This document shows, piece after piece, positions 8,987 to 17,405 of a DNA stretch of 64,000 bases. How positions within the stretch are numbered: the stretch's first letter is position 1; each line of letters starts with the position of its first letter. The translations under genes and the position numbers were made by a program. The notes beneath the pieces were generated by a model. It had not been told where the DNA came from. It did not search any database and worked only from the letters and a program-made list of their open reading frames with translations. Origin of the DNA: Streptomyces sp. DH5 (GTDB lineage Bacteria; Actinomycetota; Actinomycetes; Streptomycetales; Streptomycetaceae); contig NZ_JAHWGP010000015.1 of NCBI RefSeq assembly GCF_020873915.1, positions 101,109 through 165,108 on the forward strand, read 5' to 3'.

Positions 8987-9029
8987 ATTGCAACCGCTAC
9001 GATATTTAGGCCCGGAAAAGCGGTGCAAT
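8987..9029. promoter_or_regulatory. Imperfect inverted repeat in AT-richer intergenic region
   Basis: ATTGCAACCGCT (8987-8998) is repeated in inverse orientation as AGCGGTGCAAT (9019-9029) with a 20-base gap, differing by one missing base. It sits in the unusually AT-rich 8960-9350 stretch between the divergent HAD and TetR-type genes, otherwise without a gene. It could be an operator or a hairpin. Confidence 0.35.
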
Positions 9030-9351
9030 CACCATTTCGAGGACTCGACCGTCACGCGATCAAGGTGTAAGTGGTCACCGCGGCCAACCTTCTCCGGTCT
9101 CCCGAACACGACGTCGTCCATGCCTGCATGCAGCGGAGTTGCTCAATATGTGCGCGGCAGGAAAACGGGCGCCGGGATGCGGCGACGACTTCGGCCGGCG
9201 AACCAGGAGCGGCACCGAGAAGCAAATTTCCACTCGTGGGTGTTCGGATTCGAAAGAAATGTGCAATTACCGCGCGAGGGTGACATTTAATTGCTCCAGG
9301 CGTACGCGGGCGCACTACATTTTGGGTCGTTCACTACGGAGCCGAGCTGAG

Positions 9352-10131
9352 GTGCACGAGATCTTGCAGGAACGGGCCAGAGCAACCCGCAGATCACTCC
9401 TGGAGGCAGCCGCTTGCCTCTTCGCCCAGCAGGGTTACGCGGGCACGAGCGTCAACGACATAAGCGCCCGGTCCGGACGCACCAGTGGGTCTGTCTACTT
9501 CCACTACGCCAGCAAGGAAGGCATCGCCTTGGCTGTCGTCCAGGACGGCTTCGCCGCCTGGCCGGGCCTCGTCACGCGCTACGGCGACCAGAGTGTGCCG
9601 CCACTGGAGCGCCTTGTCGCGCTGAGCCACGAGATCGCCCGCGCCCTCGCCGAGGACTCCCTGACACGCGCGGGTGCCCGCCTGTGGGCGGAGCGGCACA
9701 CCATCAACGTGGATCTTCCCGACCCCTTCGTCCTCTGGACGACAGCGGCCACACGTCTGCTCGCCCAGGCGCGGGCCGGGGGGCATCTGGCCGCCGGCGT
9801 CCGCCCGGCCCCCACCGCCCGCACCCTGGTCCGGGCGTTCTTCGGATTCTGCACGCTCACGGAGGCGCTCGAGGGCCCCGCCGCTCTCACCGGCCGCCTC
9901 TCCGAGTGGTGGCAGCTGATCCTGCCTTCACTGCGACATGAGCCGCGACCCGGTCAGACCCCGGCGCGGTCGTCGCCCGACATTCGCCCTTCCTGCGGCG
10001 ATCCGTCCACCGAACCACTCGTGCCGTTGCAGACCGCCGGAGATAAGGCCGACCCTCCGGCTCACGCAGGAGCGTGGTTGATGGAGCGTCCCGGTTCGCC
10101 GCCCCTGACCGCACACGTTGACCACTCCTGA
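9352..10131 (+). CDS. TetR-family regulator resembling gamma-butyrolactone receptors (ArpA/ScbR type)
   Basis: A 259-residue regulator. Residues 1-60 form the HTH: RATRRSLLEAAACLFAQQGY, GTSVNDISARSGRTSGSVYF and HYASKEGIALAVVQ, close to the pattern of gamma-butyrolactone receptors (ALYFHF/SKE). The rest carries EWWQLILPSL typical of the group's C-terminus, then about 45 Pro/Ser-rich residues longer than usual. GTG 9352 is the likely start; the frame is open further upstream through sequence unlike the family. Such proteins repress antibiotic or signal biosynthesis genes until a butyrolactone binds. No butyrolactone synthase (AfsA) is in view, so it may be an orphan pseudo-receptor. Confidence 0.7.
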   Translation: MHEILQERARATRRSLLEAAACLFAQQGYAGTSVNDISARSGRTSGSVYFHYASKEGIALAVVQDGFAAWPGLVTRYGDQSVPPLERLVALSHEIARALAEDSLTRAGARLWAERHTINVDLPDPFVLWTTAATRLLAQARAGGHLAAGVRPAPTARTLVRAFFGFCTLTEALEGPAALTGRLSEWWQLILPSLRHEPRPGQTPARSSPDIRPSCGDPSTEPLVPLQTAGDKADPPAHAGAWLMERPGSPPLTAHVDHS

Positions 10132-10210
10132 CCGGGCAAGGCACCTGAGGGGAGGCCGCCTTGGCCTCTCCGACGGCGCCGGCCCGATGCCGGCACGAGG
10201 ACGGCGAGGA

Positions 10211-10216
10211 TAGCCT
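10211..10216 (+). promoter_or_regulatory. Putative -10 box of trmO (leaderless start)
   Basis: TAGCCT fits the actinomycete -10 consensus TAnnnT and lies six bases before ATG 10223, with no ribosome site between, which suggests a leaderless transcript. Confidence 0.4.
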
Positions 10217-10222
10217 CTGACC

Positions 10223-10690
10223 ATGCGGAGCTTCGAGATCACGCCGATAGGTACGGTCCGGAACGACCGGACGGACGTCCAGGACACGGACAACTGGGGC
10301 GCCGTCCGCAGCACGATCACCGTCGACGAGCGCTTTGGAGAGGCATGTCTCCAGGGTCTGGAGGGCTTCTCCCACGTGGACGTCCTCTTCGTCTTCGACC
10401 AGTTCCCGGAACACGACGACTACCGCGAACCCCGCCCGTACCGCGGCCGCTCCGACCTCCCACCCGTCGGGGTCTTCGCCGGCCGCGGCCCCCGCAGACC
10501 CAACCGCATCGGTGTGACGTCCTGCGCCATCGAATCCGTCCACGGTCGCGAACTGACCGTGCTGGGCCTCGACGCCGTCTCCGGCACCCCGGTCATCGAC
10601 CTCAAGCCGGCGATGAAGGAGTTCCACCCGGGAAACGTCAGACAGCCGGAATGGGTCAGCAGCCTGATGTCCGACTACTTCCAGCCGTAG
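10223..10690 (+). CDS. tsaA: tRNA (N6-threonylcarbamoyladenosine-37) methyltransferase TrmO family
   Basis: A 155-residue protein with ITPIGTVRNDRTD at the start, GFSHVDVLFVFDQFPE, GVFAGRGPRRPNRIGVT and GLDAVSGTPVIDLKP, the full set of conserved blocks of the TsaA/TrmO family. In E. coli the enzyme methylates t6A37 of tRNA-Thr using S-adenosylmethionine; actinomycete homologues are usually shorter, as here. It is monocistronic. The ATG is six bases after a TAGCCT -10 candidate, so it may be leaderless. Confidence 0.85.
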   Translation: MRSFEITPIGTVRNDRTDVQDTDNWGAVRSTITVDERFGEACLQGLEGFSHVDVLFVFDQFPEHDDYREPRPYRGRSDLPPVGVFAGRGPRRPNRIGVTSCAIESVHGRELTVLGLDAVSGTPVIDLKPAMKEFHPGNVRQPEWVSSLMSDYFQP

Positions 10691-10701
10691 GCAAGTCGTA
10701 G

Positions 10702-11295
<594 letters not shown>

Positions 11296-11776
11296 GCCCG
11301 CGCACAAGGCCACCAGCACCTCGACCAGTACGGCGGCCGCCTGTCGGTAGGGCCAGGTGAAGGGCTTCCTGTGCCACTCCTCGTCCCCGACGAACTGCAC
11401 GCTCTGCCAAGACTGTTCGAGGAGAAGTTCGGCGAGACGTGGGTTCCGGTGATCACACCGGACGGTCCTGGCGTGCCGGTGCGGTGCGACTCGGACCGAG
11501 CAAGCGGAGCGATCACCACGACGATCGGGACCTTCATCGCGGCGGCGGCCTGCGGCACGAAGGACTTGGGGGAGGGGTCGGACATGGCTGCCGACGGGTG
11601 ATCCTTGACCCGTTCGGCCTCCGATCGGAAGTCCCGCATGACGGCAGGGCGTGAGGTTCGTGCGGTCGAAGATCTCCACCATCCCGTCCATCGCCCCAGT
11701 CACTGTGGGGGATTGCGCGCTGCGGCTTCCACCCTCGGCAGCCGCAGGCGGTCGCTCGCAGTGGGATGATGGCGCG
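11296..11776. other. Gene-poor interval with conflicting short ORFs
   Basis: A plus-strand ORF at 11371-11601 (76 codons, GTG start with GAAGGG upstream, reading PDELHALPRLFEEKFGETW) and an antisense minus-strand frame at about 11152-11460 (LAELLLEQSWQSVQFVGDEE) both look partly protein-like. Neither is recognised, and the minus frame runs under the Rpf-like gene. Treat as undecided; the interval may be remnant DNA. Confidence 0.3.
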
Positions 11777-12355
11777 GTGAGCGCTGCGAGGGTGTTGGCC
11801 GCGGAGGCCGTCGAGTCACATGTCCGGGGGTTTTTCGCAGGGCACTCCGTGGAGGTCGTCGACTTGGACCTCGGGCCGGAGCGCCGAGAAGTGGCGCCAG
11901 CTCTGCGCGTACTCGTCGTGGGGCCCGGTCGCCGCAGTGACAGCTGGGCTTATGTGACCGTCGGGTGCTGGGCTGCGATGAAGCAGGACGGTCACGGCCT
12001 TGAGTTCGTCATGACCGCCCATGTCCGCGACCAGCGGTTCATCGAGCTCATGGCGATGATCGGCTACTACCACTGCGAAAGACGTCAGCTCGACCTGGAG
12101 CACAGCATGCCGATCGGTGAACCGTGGGTGCCGGGGTCACCCTGCGATCACCTGCTGATCAGCCTGCCCTACCTCCACGGACCAGACCTCGAACACTGTC
12201 CCGTGCCCGGCGGCCACGCCCGAATCCTGTGGGCCCTGCCCGTGACGACAGCCGAGATCGATTTCCGAAGGCACAACGGGCACGAGGCGTTGGAGCAGCT
12301 CTTCGACGAGGCGGAGATCGTCCCCGCCGATCCGTTCAGGGCATCGGTTGCCTGA
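11777..12355 (+). CDS. Suppressor-of-fused (SUFU) domain protein
   Basis: A 192-residue single-domain protein. The order AYVTVGCWAAMKQDGHGLEF, FIELMAMIGYYH, LDLEHSMPIGEPW, LLISLPYLHGP and ILWALPVTTAEIDF is that of bacterial SUFU-domain proteins, which are frequent in actinomycetes and sometimes act as immunity proteins in polymorphic toxin systems. No toxin gene is adjacent. GTG 11777 is the first in-frame start matching family length; an upstream open frame lacks similarity. Function here is not established. Confidence 0.75.
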   Translation: MSAARVLAAEAVESHVRGFFAGHSVEVVDLDLGPERREVAPALRVLVVGPGRRSDSWAYVTVGCWAAMKQDGHGLEFVMTAHVRDQRFIELMAMIGYYHCERRQLDLEHSMPIGEPWVPGSPCDHLLISLPYLHGPDLEHCPVPGGHARILWALPVTTAEIDFRRHNGHEALEQLFDEAEIVPADPFRASVA

Positions 12356-12493
12356 GTTTCCGTCCTCCGACGGTTTCCGAGCCTCCGCCCCGTCCCGAGC
12401 GTTTGCCGGAACGGCAACGCCCCTCGTGTTGGGCAGGCGACGGGACGCATGATCAATGGAGACCCGCGTCCGCCGCGAACCGAGGAGAAGCCC

Positions 12494-13480
12494 GTGCAGC
12501 CCGAGACGAAGACCAGGCAACGCCACCGCACCGTCGAAGCCCCGGCCGGGCGCCTGCACCTGGTCGAGCAGGGCACCGGACCGTTGGTCCTCCTCGTGCA
12601 CGGCTTCCCCGAGACCTCGTATTCCTGGCGTCGCCAGCTCCCGGCCCTCGCCGCGGCCGGCTACAGGGCGGTGGCGATCGACGTGCGCGGCTACGGCCGC
12701 TCCTCCAAGCCAGCAGCGATCGAGGCCTACCGGATGCTCGACCTGGTGGAGGACAACGTCGCCGTGGTGCGCGCCCTCGCCGAGGAGAACGCGGTGGTCA
12801 TCGGCCACGACTGGGGCTCCAACATTGCCGCTGCCTCGGCTCTGCTCCACCCCGAGATCTTTCACGCCGTCGGCCTGCTGAGCGTCCCCTACGCGCCGCC
12901 CGGCGGCCCCCGCCCCACCGACGTCTTCGGCCGGATCGGCGGCCCGGAGCAGGAGTTCTACGTCTCCTACTTCCAGGAGCCCGGCCGCGCCGAGGCAGAG
13001 ATCGAACCCGACGTCCGCGGCTGGCTTGCGGGCTTCTACGCGGCGTTGTCCGCCGACACCATGCCCGCCCCCGGTGAGCCCGACCCACACTTCGTCGCCC
13101 GCGGCGGCCGGCTGCGAGACCGCTTCGCCTCGGCCACTCTCCCGGCCTGGCTGACCGAGGACGACCTGGACGTCTACGCCGGAGAGTTCGAACGCACCGG
13201 AGTCACCGGCGCGCTCAACCGCTACCGCAACATGGACCGCGACTGGGAAGACCTCGCCCCGTACCGCGGAGCCCCGATCAAGCAGCCGTCCCTGTTCCTG
13301 GGCGGCGCACTGGACGCCTCCACCACCTGGATGTCCGACGCCATCGACGCCTACCCCACCACCCTCCCCGGTCTGTCGGCCTCCCACCTCCTGGACGGTT
13401 GCGGCCATTGGATCCAGCAGGAGCGCCCCGACACGGTCAACCACCTGCTGACCGATTGGCTCGCCGCCCTCCAGGGCTGA
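12494..13480 (+). CDS. Alpha/beta hydrolase, epoxide-hydrolase type
   Basis: A 328-residue alpha/beta hydrolase. LLVHGFPETSYSWR is the oxyanion-hole block, VVIGHDWGSNIAA contains the nucleophile Asp (about residue 106) typical of epoxide hydrolases and haloalkane dehalogenases rather than serine hydrolases, and GCGHWIQQERPDTV carries the catalytic His. The cap domain with GFYAAL and NRYRNMDRDWE suits epoxide hydrolase; these tyrosines would polarise the epoxide. GAGGAG six bases before GTG 12494 decides the start. It stands alone; detoxification or a specialised-metabolite step are both possible. Confidence 0.85.
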   Translation: MQPETKTRQRHRTVEAPAGRLHLVEQGTGPLVLLVHGFPETSYSWRRQLPALAAAGYRAVAIDVRGYGRSSKPAAIEAYRMLDLVEDNVAVVRALAEENAVVIGHDWGSNIAAASALLHPEIFHAVGLLSVPYAPPGGPRPTDVFGRIGGPEQEFYVSYFQEPGRAEAEIEPDVRGWLAGFYAALSADTMPAPGEPDPHFVARGGRLRDRFASATLPAWLTEDDLDVYAGEFERTGVTGALNRYRNMDRDWEDLAPYRGAPIKQPSLFLGGALDASTTWMSDAIDAYPTTLPGLSASHLLDGCGHWIQQERPDTVNHLLTDWLAALQG

Positions 13481-13753
13481 ACCATGCGTGCGCCCGGGTA
13501 GTTGGCGGCTCGTCAGAAGGGAGGGCGGTGCGCCGCGTGCGCAGCACAAAGCGATCTTCTCAGTGACGTGAAACAGTCCCACATCCCCGTAACCCCGAGG
13601 GCCGCGACAGCAGAAGGGAGCACCGGCGCACGGCCGTCCACCTGCGCGACCCGCTTGTGGAGTCGGCCAGCCGAGCACCTCACAACCGTCGATGATCCCG
13701 GGCAACTCCACCCCTCCTCCGGCGAGCCGGTCCCGGGTGCCGGGCGACGGAAC

Positions 13754-14332
13754 TCAACGGGTGGGAACCAGCTCGGGCGACGGCTGCCACTCCCGCCTGA
13801 GCAGGCCGTAGACCCACGAGTCGGAGACGTCGCCGTCGACGACGCAGTCCTCCCGCAACGTCCCCTCGCGCACGAAGCCGAGCTTCTCCAGCACGCGGGC
13901 GGAAGCCACATTGCGCGTATCGGCCTCGGCCTGGACGCGATTCAGGTCCAGCGTGTCGAACGCCCACCCCAGCAGAGCGCGCGCAGCCTCGGTCGCGTAG
14001 CCCTGGCCCCACACCGCGTCGCCATAGCAGTAGCCGAGCGACGCACTGCGAAAGTCCGGATTCCAACTGTTCAGGGTGCACCAGCCGATGAACGCCCCGT
14101 CGGAGACACGATCCACGGCCAACCGCACCCCGGTGCCCTCCTGTTCCATCCGCCGGCAGGTAGAGATGAACTTCTCGGCGCGCGATCGTTCGGTCCACGG
14201 CGGCGAGTCCCAGTAACGCAGGATGTGAGCGCTGCTGTGCAGTGCGAACAGATCGTCCGCGTCCGCGTCTTCGAAGGCACGCAGCCGGAGGCGGGCAGTG
14301 CGCAACGAGGGGGTGGGCAGCGAAACCCCCAT
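13754..14332 (-). CDS. GNAT-family acetyltransferase (RimJ/RimL type)
   Basis: A 192-residue acetyltransferase: LRTARLRLRAFEDADADDLF, FIGWCTLNSWNP, the acetyl-CoA-binding stretch VWGQGYATEAARALLGWAF, and NVASARVLEKLGFVREGTLRE, all typical of the RimJ/RimL group that acetylates N-terminal or small-molecule amines. ATG 14332 is preserved as start because GGGAGGG lies just upstream; a further in-frame ATG at 14368 lacks this. The flanking intergenic stretches 13481-13753 and 14333-14578 hold nothing recognisable. Confidence 0.85.
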   Translation of the reverse strand: MGVSLPTPSLRTARLRLRAFEDADADDLFALHSSAHILRYWDSPPWTERSRAEKFISTCRRMEQEGTGVRLAVDRVSDGAFIGWCTLNSWNPDFRSASLGYCYGDAVWGQGYATEAARALLGWAFDTLDLNRVQAEADTRNVASARVLEKLGFVREGTLREDCVVDGDVSDSWVYGLLRREWQPSPELVPTR

Positions 14333-14578
14333 GGTCCCTCCCTGGTCGGTGGCCGACCAGTCAGACATCCGATACCGGTCACTCGCAACGGGTTTTCGCG
14401 ATGGCTGGCAGACGCGTCCCCTCAGCGACGCGCCGCCATCGGCAAGGCGTCCACGGGCGGTCCGCCCAAGCGCCGCACCGTGCTGACGGTTTCGGAAGCG
14501 GCAGCCAGGAAGTGGGTTCCTCTTGTGGGTGAGCCCCCGACATCATGGTCGGCGGCAGGTCCACATGCGGGAGGACGA

Positions 14579-15157
14579 GTGCGGCGGGTGTCTGGGGGCG
14601 GGCGGGCAGACCTGACGGAGCTGTGGCGGCGGCGTTGGCCCAGTTGCCCTCCGGTCGGGTACAAGCTCCGCGAACCGTATCGGGACGTCTGGGTACGTTT
14701 TCACAGCCTGCCGGAGTCGAAGCGGTATGCGGAGGATGGGAGGGAGTACACCGTCGTCCTGGAGCGCTACAACACCATCCTCGACGAGTTGTTCGCTGGT
14801 GCGGACGTGTACGTCATCACTCCGCTCTGGACGACCGGAGCCGAGGTTCCGTCAGTGGAAGGCGTCACGGGGTATTGGCGGAGTCTGCTGGTGGAGGACG
14901 ATCCTGACCCTGAGTTCCGCACCTACTGCCACCTCTTTGCCGCCCGCCGCCCCTGGCAGCGCGGCTGCATTGACGACTTGCTGCGGGATACCGCCGACGA
15001 CAGGGTCGCGGGAATCCTCATCTCCGACACCCGCATGCAGCGCATCCACCACCCCTACGACGGTGGCGCCGACGTCTTCCTTGCCACACCCGACGAGCGG
15101 GACTGGATTCGCGATCGGCACACCGACTGGCTTTCCGGTCACCCCTCGGGTCTCTGA
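14579..15157 (+). CDS. DUF3885 domain protein
   Basis: A 192-residue cytoplasmic protein. GYKLREPYRDVWVRFHSLPE, YTVVLERYNTILDELFAG, and the terminal GGADVFLATPDERDWIRDRH follow the DUF3885 pattern, where the end is a conserved YD-G-D block. Function of the family is unknown. GTG 14579 follows GGGAGGACGA, a good ribosome site. The 3' end overlaps the convergent gene by 19 bases. Confidence 0.65.
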   Translation: MRRVSGGGRADLTELWRRRWPSCPPVGYKLREPYRDVWVRFHSLPESKRYAEDGREYTVVLERYNTILDELFAGADVYVITPLWTTGAEVPSVEGVTGYWRSLLVEDDPDPEFRTYCHLFAARRPWQRGCIDDLLRDTADDRVAGILISDTRMQRIHHPYDGGADVFLATPDERDWIRDRHTDWLSGHPSGL

Positions 15158-15597
15158 CCGGCTCGGGGCGCCGATCCGCTCAGTACGGTCTCCACCCCGA
15201 GCACCGGGTCGAGAGGCTCCGTGAGTTCCCTGGTGGCGACGGCCACGAGGCGGGCGGGTGCATCACCCTCCAGCAACGCGCTCACGTACTCGACGGCCTC
15301 CGCGGGCGAGAGCACAGGGAGCCTTCGGCGCAGCGTCCGCACAGCATGCATGCGTCCGCGCGCAGGCGCGACTTCCCGCAGCACATCATGGAGTTCGTCC
15401 ACCGCGCTGCGAACCGGCAGCCCACGCATGCGGGCTCGGTAGCCGCCCTCCCACTCCCCGGTCATCGCGGAGACGACGCCGATCTGGTGCAATCGCCCGT
15501 CGATACGGTCGACCGGGTACGGCCCGCTGCCCGCCGGCACGAACTCCGGATCCCGGGTGCGCACGAACCTCTCGGACGTCCAGTGGACGATCCGCAC
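15139..15597 (-). CDS. Conserved hypothetical protein
   Basis: A 152-residue frame beginning VRIVHWTSERFVRTRDPEF and ending TELTEPLDPVLGVETVL. A helical C-terminal half (AVDELHDVLREVAPARGRM, then LSPAEAVEYVSALLEGD) looks like a compact all-alpha domain. It is not a family I can name. GTG 15597 follows GGAGGAG by ten bases; TTG 15600 directly before it is an alternative. Confidence 0.6.
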   Translation of the reverse strand: MRIVHWTSERFVRTRDPEFVPAGSGPYPVDRIDGRLHQIGVVSAMTGEWEGGYRARMRGLPVRSAVDELHDVLREVAPARGRMHAVRTLRRRLPVLSPAEAVEYVSALLEGDAPARLVAVATRELTEPLDPVLGVETVLSGSAPRAGQRPEG

Positions 15598-15800
15598 CAA
15601 TTTGTTGCTCCTCCACGTTTGCGGCATTCCGCACGGGCCCGGGTCCAGCCAGTCCTTTCCCCGCAGCCCGTGGGAGCAGCTTCCTGACGTCCTCGCTTGC
15701 CTGGGTCCACGACGCCAACGGAACAAGTGCTCCGCGCCAGTGGGACGCGGCGTGCGGTCACGGCCCCCGCGTCGGTTCCTGCCGGTAGTCCGTGCGGCTC

Positions 15801-15831
15801 TTGACCCTCACGTGACGTCAGGCTGCATAGT
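15801..15831 (+). promoter_or_regulatory. MerR-type promoter with 19-bp spacer
   Basis: TTGACC (15801-15806) and CATAGT (15826-15831) are separated by 19 bases, the long spacer characteristic of MerR-controlled promoters, and the spacer holds an imperfect dyad CCTCACGTGACGTCAGG. The start codon GTG 15839 follows eight bases after the -10, so the transcript is probably leaderless and autoregulated. Confidence 0.65.
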
Positions 15832-15838
15832 CGGTGCC

Positions 15839-16909
15839 GTGGAGGATCACTGGACCGTGGGACGCGTGGCCGAATTGGCCGGCGTGAGCGTCCGCACGCT
15901 GCATCACTATGACGAGATCGGGCTCGTGCGTCCTTCGGCGCGGACCGGGGCTGGGTACCGGGCCTACTCGGCGGGCGACGTGGAGCGGCTGCGGGAGGTG
16001 CTGGCCTACCGGCGGTTGGGTTTCGGTCTGCGGGAGGTTGCGGAACTGGTCGACGACCCGTCCACCGACGCGGTCGCGCACCTGTACCGACTGCGCGGCC
16101 TGCTGCTGGAACGGCGCGATCGCGCCGACGCCATGGTGACGGCCATCGACAGGGAGATCGAGGCACGGGCGGAGGGACTGATGGTGACACCGGAGGCACA
16201 ACTGGAGGTGCTCGGTGCACGGCTGTACGACGCGATCGGCGGCGCCTACCCCGCGACACGGCGTACCGAGCCACGGATCGCCGCGCGGATCTGGGAAGCG
16301 CTCGGGAACGCGCGGACGGTGCTGAACGTCGGTGCCGGCACGGGCTCCTACGAGCCTGCTGATCGCGACGTGACCGCCGTGGAGCCATCGGCGGTCATGC
16401 GGGGGCAGCGGCCTGCCGGTTCGGCGCCGTGCGTGGCCGCCGTCGCGGAGGGCCTGCCGTTCGAGGACGACTCCTTCGATGTCGCCATGGCCGTCTCCAC
16501 CGTTCACCACTGGGGGGACCCGACAGCGGGGCTGCGCGAGATGCGCCGCGTGGCCCGCCGCGTGGTGGATCCGGAAAGGCAGTTCGCGTGGCGTCAACTC
16601 GCCGGCCGGCATCCGGGGGCGAGTGCTCGTTGCTCGTACGCCGGTTTCCTGTCCGGCAGGGCTGCCTGCCGGGTAGAAGATGAGGCCCGGTTCGTCGAGT
16701 GCCGGGGGAAGGAGGCCGGGGACGTCGTGATCCGCCTCCGCGCGTGTGCGTGCGGCCGGCATCCGCACGGCGGGACTGTCGAGACCGGCTACGAGCGCAG
16801 TGCAGGCGCCGGTGACGACGTCGGGTGCACGGACGCCGCCCACGCTCCAGAGGTCGGCATGGTCTGCAGGGCGAGTGCTGCTGCTTCGGTCGGCATCACT
16901 CGTCCGTGA
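15839..16909 (+). CDS. MerR regulator fused to a SAM methyltransferase domain, 3' end replaced
   Basis: Residues 1-115 are a MerR/TipA-like regulator: TVGRVAELAGVSVRTLHHYD, EIGLVRPSARTGAGYRAY, YRRLGFGLREVAELVDD and a coiled dimer helix ending REIEARAEGLMVTPEAQLEVL. It runs directly into a class I methyltransferase (TVLNVGAGTGSYEP for SAM binding, AEGLPFEDDSFDVAMAVSTV, GLREMRRVARRVV). After about 16572 the methyltransferase sequence breaks off and the remaining 110 codons are antisense to another truncated gene, so the substrate-binding half is lost. DNA binding may persist; methylation is doubtful. The MerR-methyltransferase join may be natural or the result of a deletion. Confidence 0.65.
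   Translation: MEDHWTVGRVAELAGVSVRTLHHYDEIGLVRPSARTGAGYRAYSAGDVERLREVLAYRRLGFGLREVAELVDDPSTDAVAHLYRLRGLLLERRDRADAMVTAIDREIEARAEGLMVTPEAQLEVLGARLYDAIGGAYPATRRTEPRIAARIWEALGNARTVLNVGAGTGSYEPADRDVTAVEPSAVMRGQRPAGSAPCVAAVAEGLPFEDDSFDVAMAVSTVHHWGDPTAGLREMRRVARRVVDPERQFAWRQLAGRHPGASARCSYAGFLSGRAACRVEDEARFVECRGKEAGDVVIRLRACACGRHPHGGTVETGYERSAGAGDDVGCTDAAHAPEVGMVCRASAAASVGITRP
16562..16905 (-). pseudogene. Truncated conserved hypothetical gene
   Basis: Minus-strand frame reading GGVRAPDVVTGACTALVAGL, then PGLLPPALDEPGLIFYP and AGELTPRELPFRIHHA, a pattern of a common actinomycete hypothetical protein. It is cut at about 16562 where it meets the methyltransferase part of the convergent gene, and near 16856 the upstream MPTEAAALAL segment is out of frame with it. 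Both ends therefore look damaged. Confidence 0.45.
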
Positions 16910-17405
16910 TGCCCTTCATGGTGCGTCGAGGTCGAGCCGGTTTCATCGAAGGTGCTGTTCAGCGGCCTGCTCCGGCAGGGCGCGTTGTGGAGTTCGGATA
17001 GGGCATGGCGGTCTTCCGGTCGAGGCCGCAGCGCGACGTACTCATTTTGTCCGACCTTGGTCCAACTGGTGGGGTCCCGGAAGATCAGCCCGTGTCGCCG
17101 GCCCATGTGGCAACCGCCAGGCGCCGAGTTGGTCACGGTGCTGGTGGCCGTGCAGTGTCTTGAAGGAGGTGGGACATCACCTCACCGGTGCGTCGTACGG
17201 TGGCCCGCGGTCGCTGGCTTGCCCGGCACTGAGTGTGGCCTGAGCGTGCTGGCCGTGCGGCTTCCGCGGCGGTGTCGCCAGGAGTGGCTCTGTCCGGCGC
17301 CCGGCGATCACAGGCGTCGCCCGTGCTCATACGGGTACGCGTGTCCCGCAACCCGTCGGCAACGAGCGCCTGTACGGATTCCTCTTCGAAGCAGTGGGAG
17401 ATGAA
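16910..17405. other. Gene-poor interval before the kinase
   Basis: No supported gene. A minus frame around 17000-17110 (MGRRHGLIFRDPTSWT) faintly recalls a transposase block but is too short to call. Confidence 0.3.

Noticed and set aside
16970-17136. Minus frame MGRRHGLIFRDPTSWT as a transposase remnant
   Set aside because: Only about ten residues recall a transposase block; too short to support.
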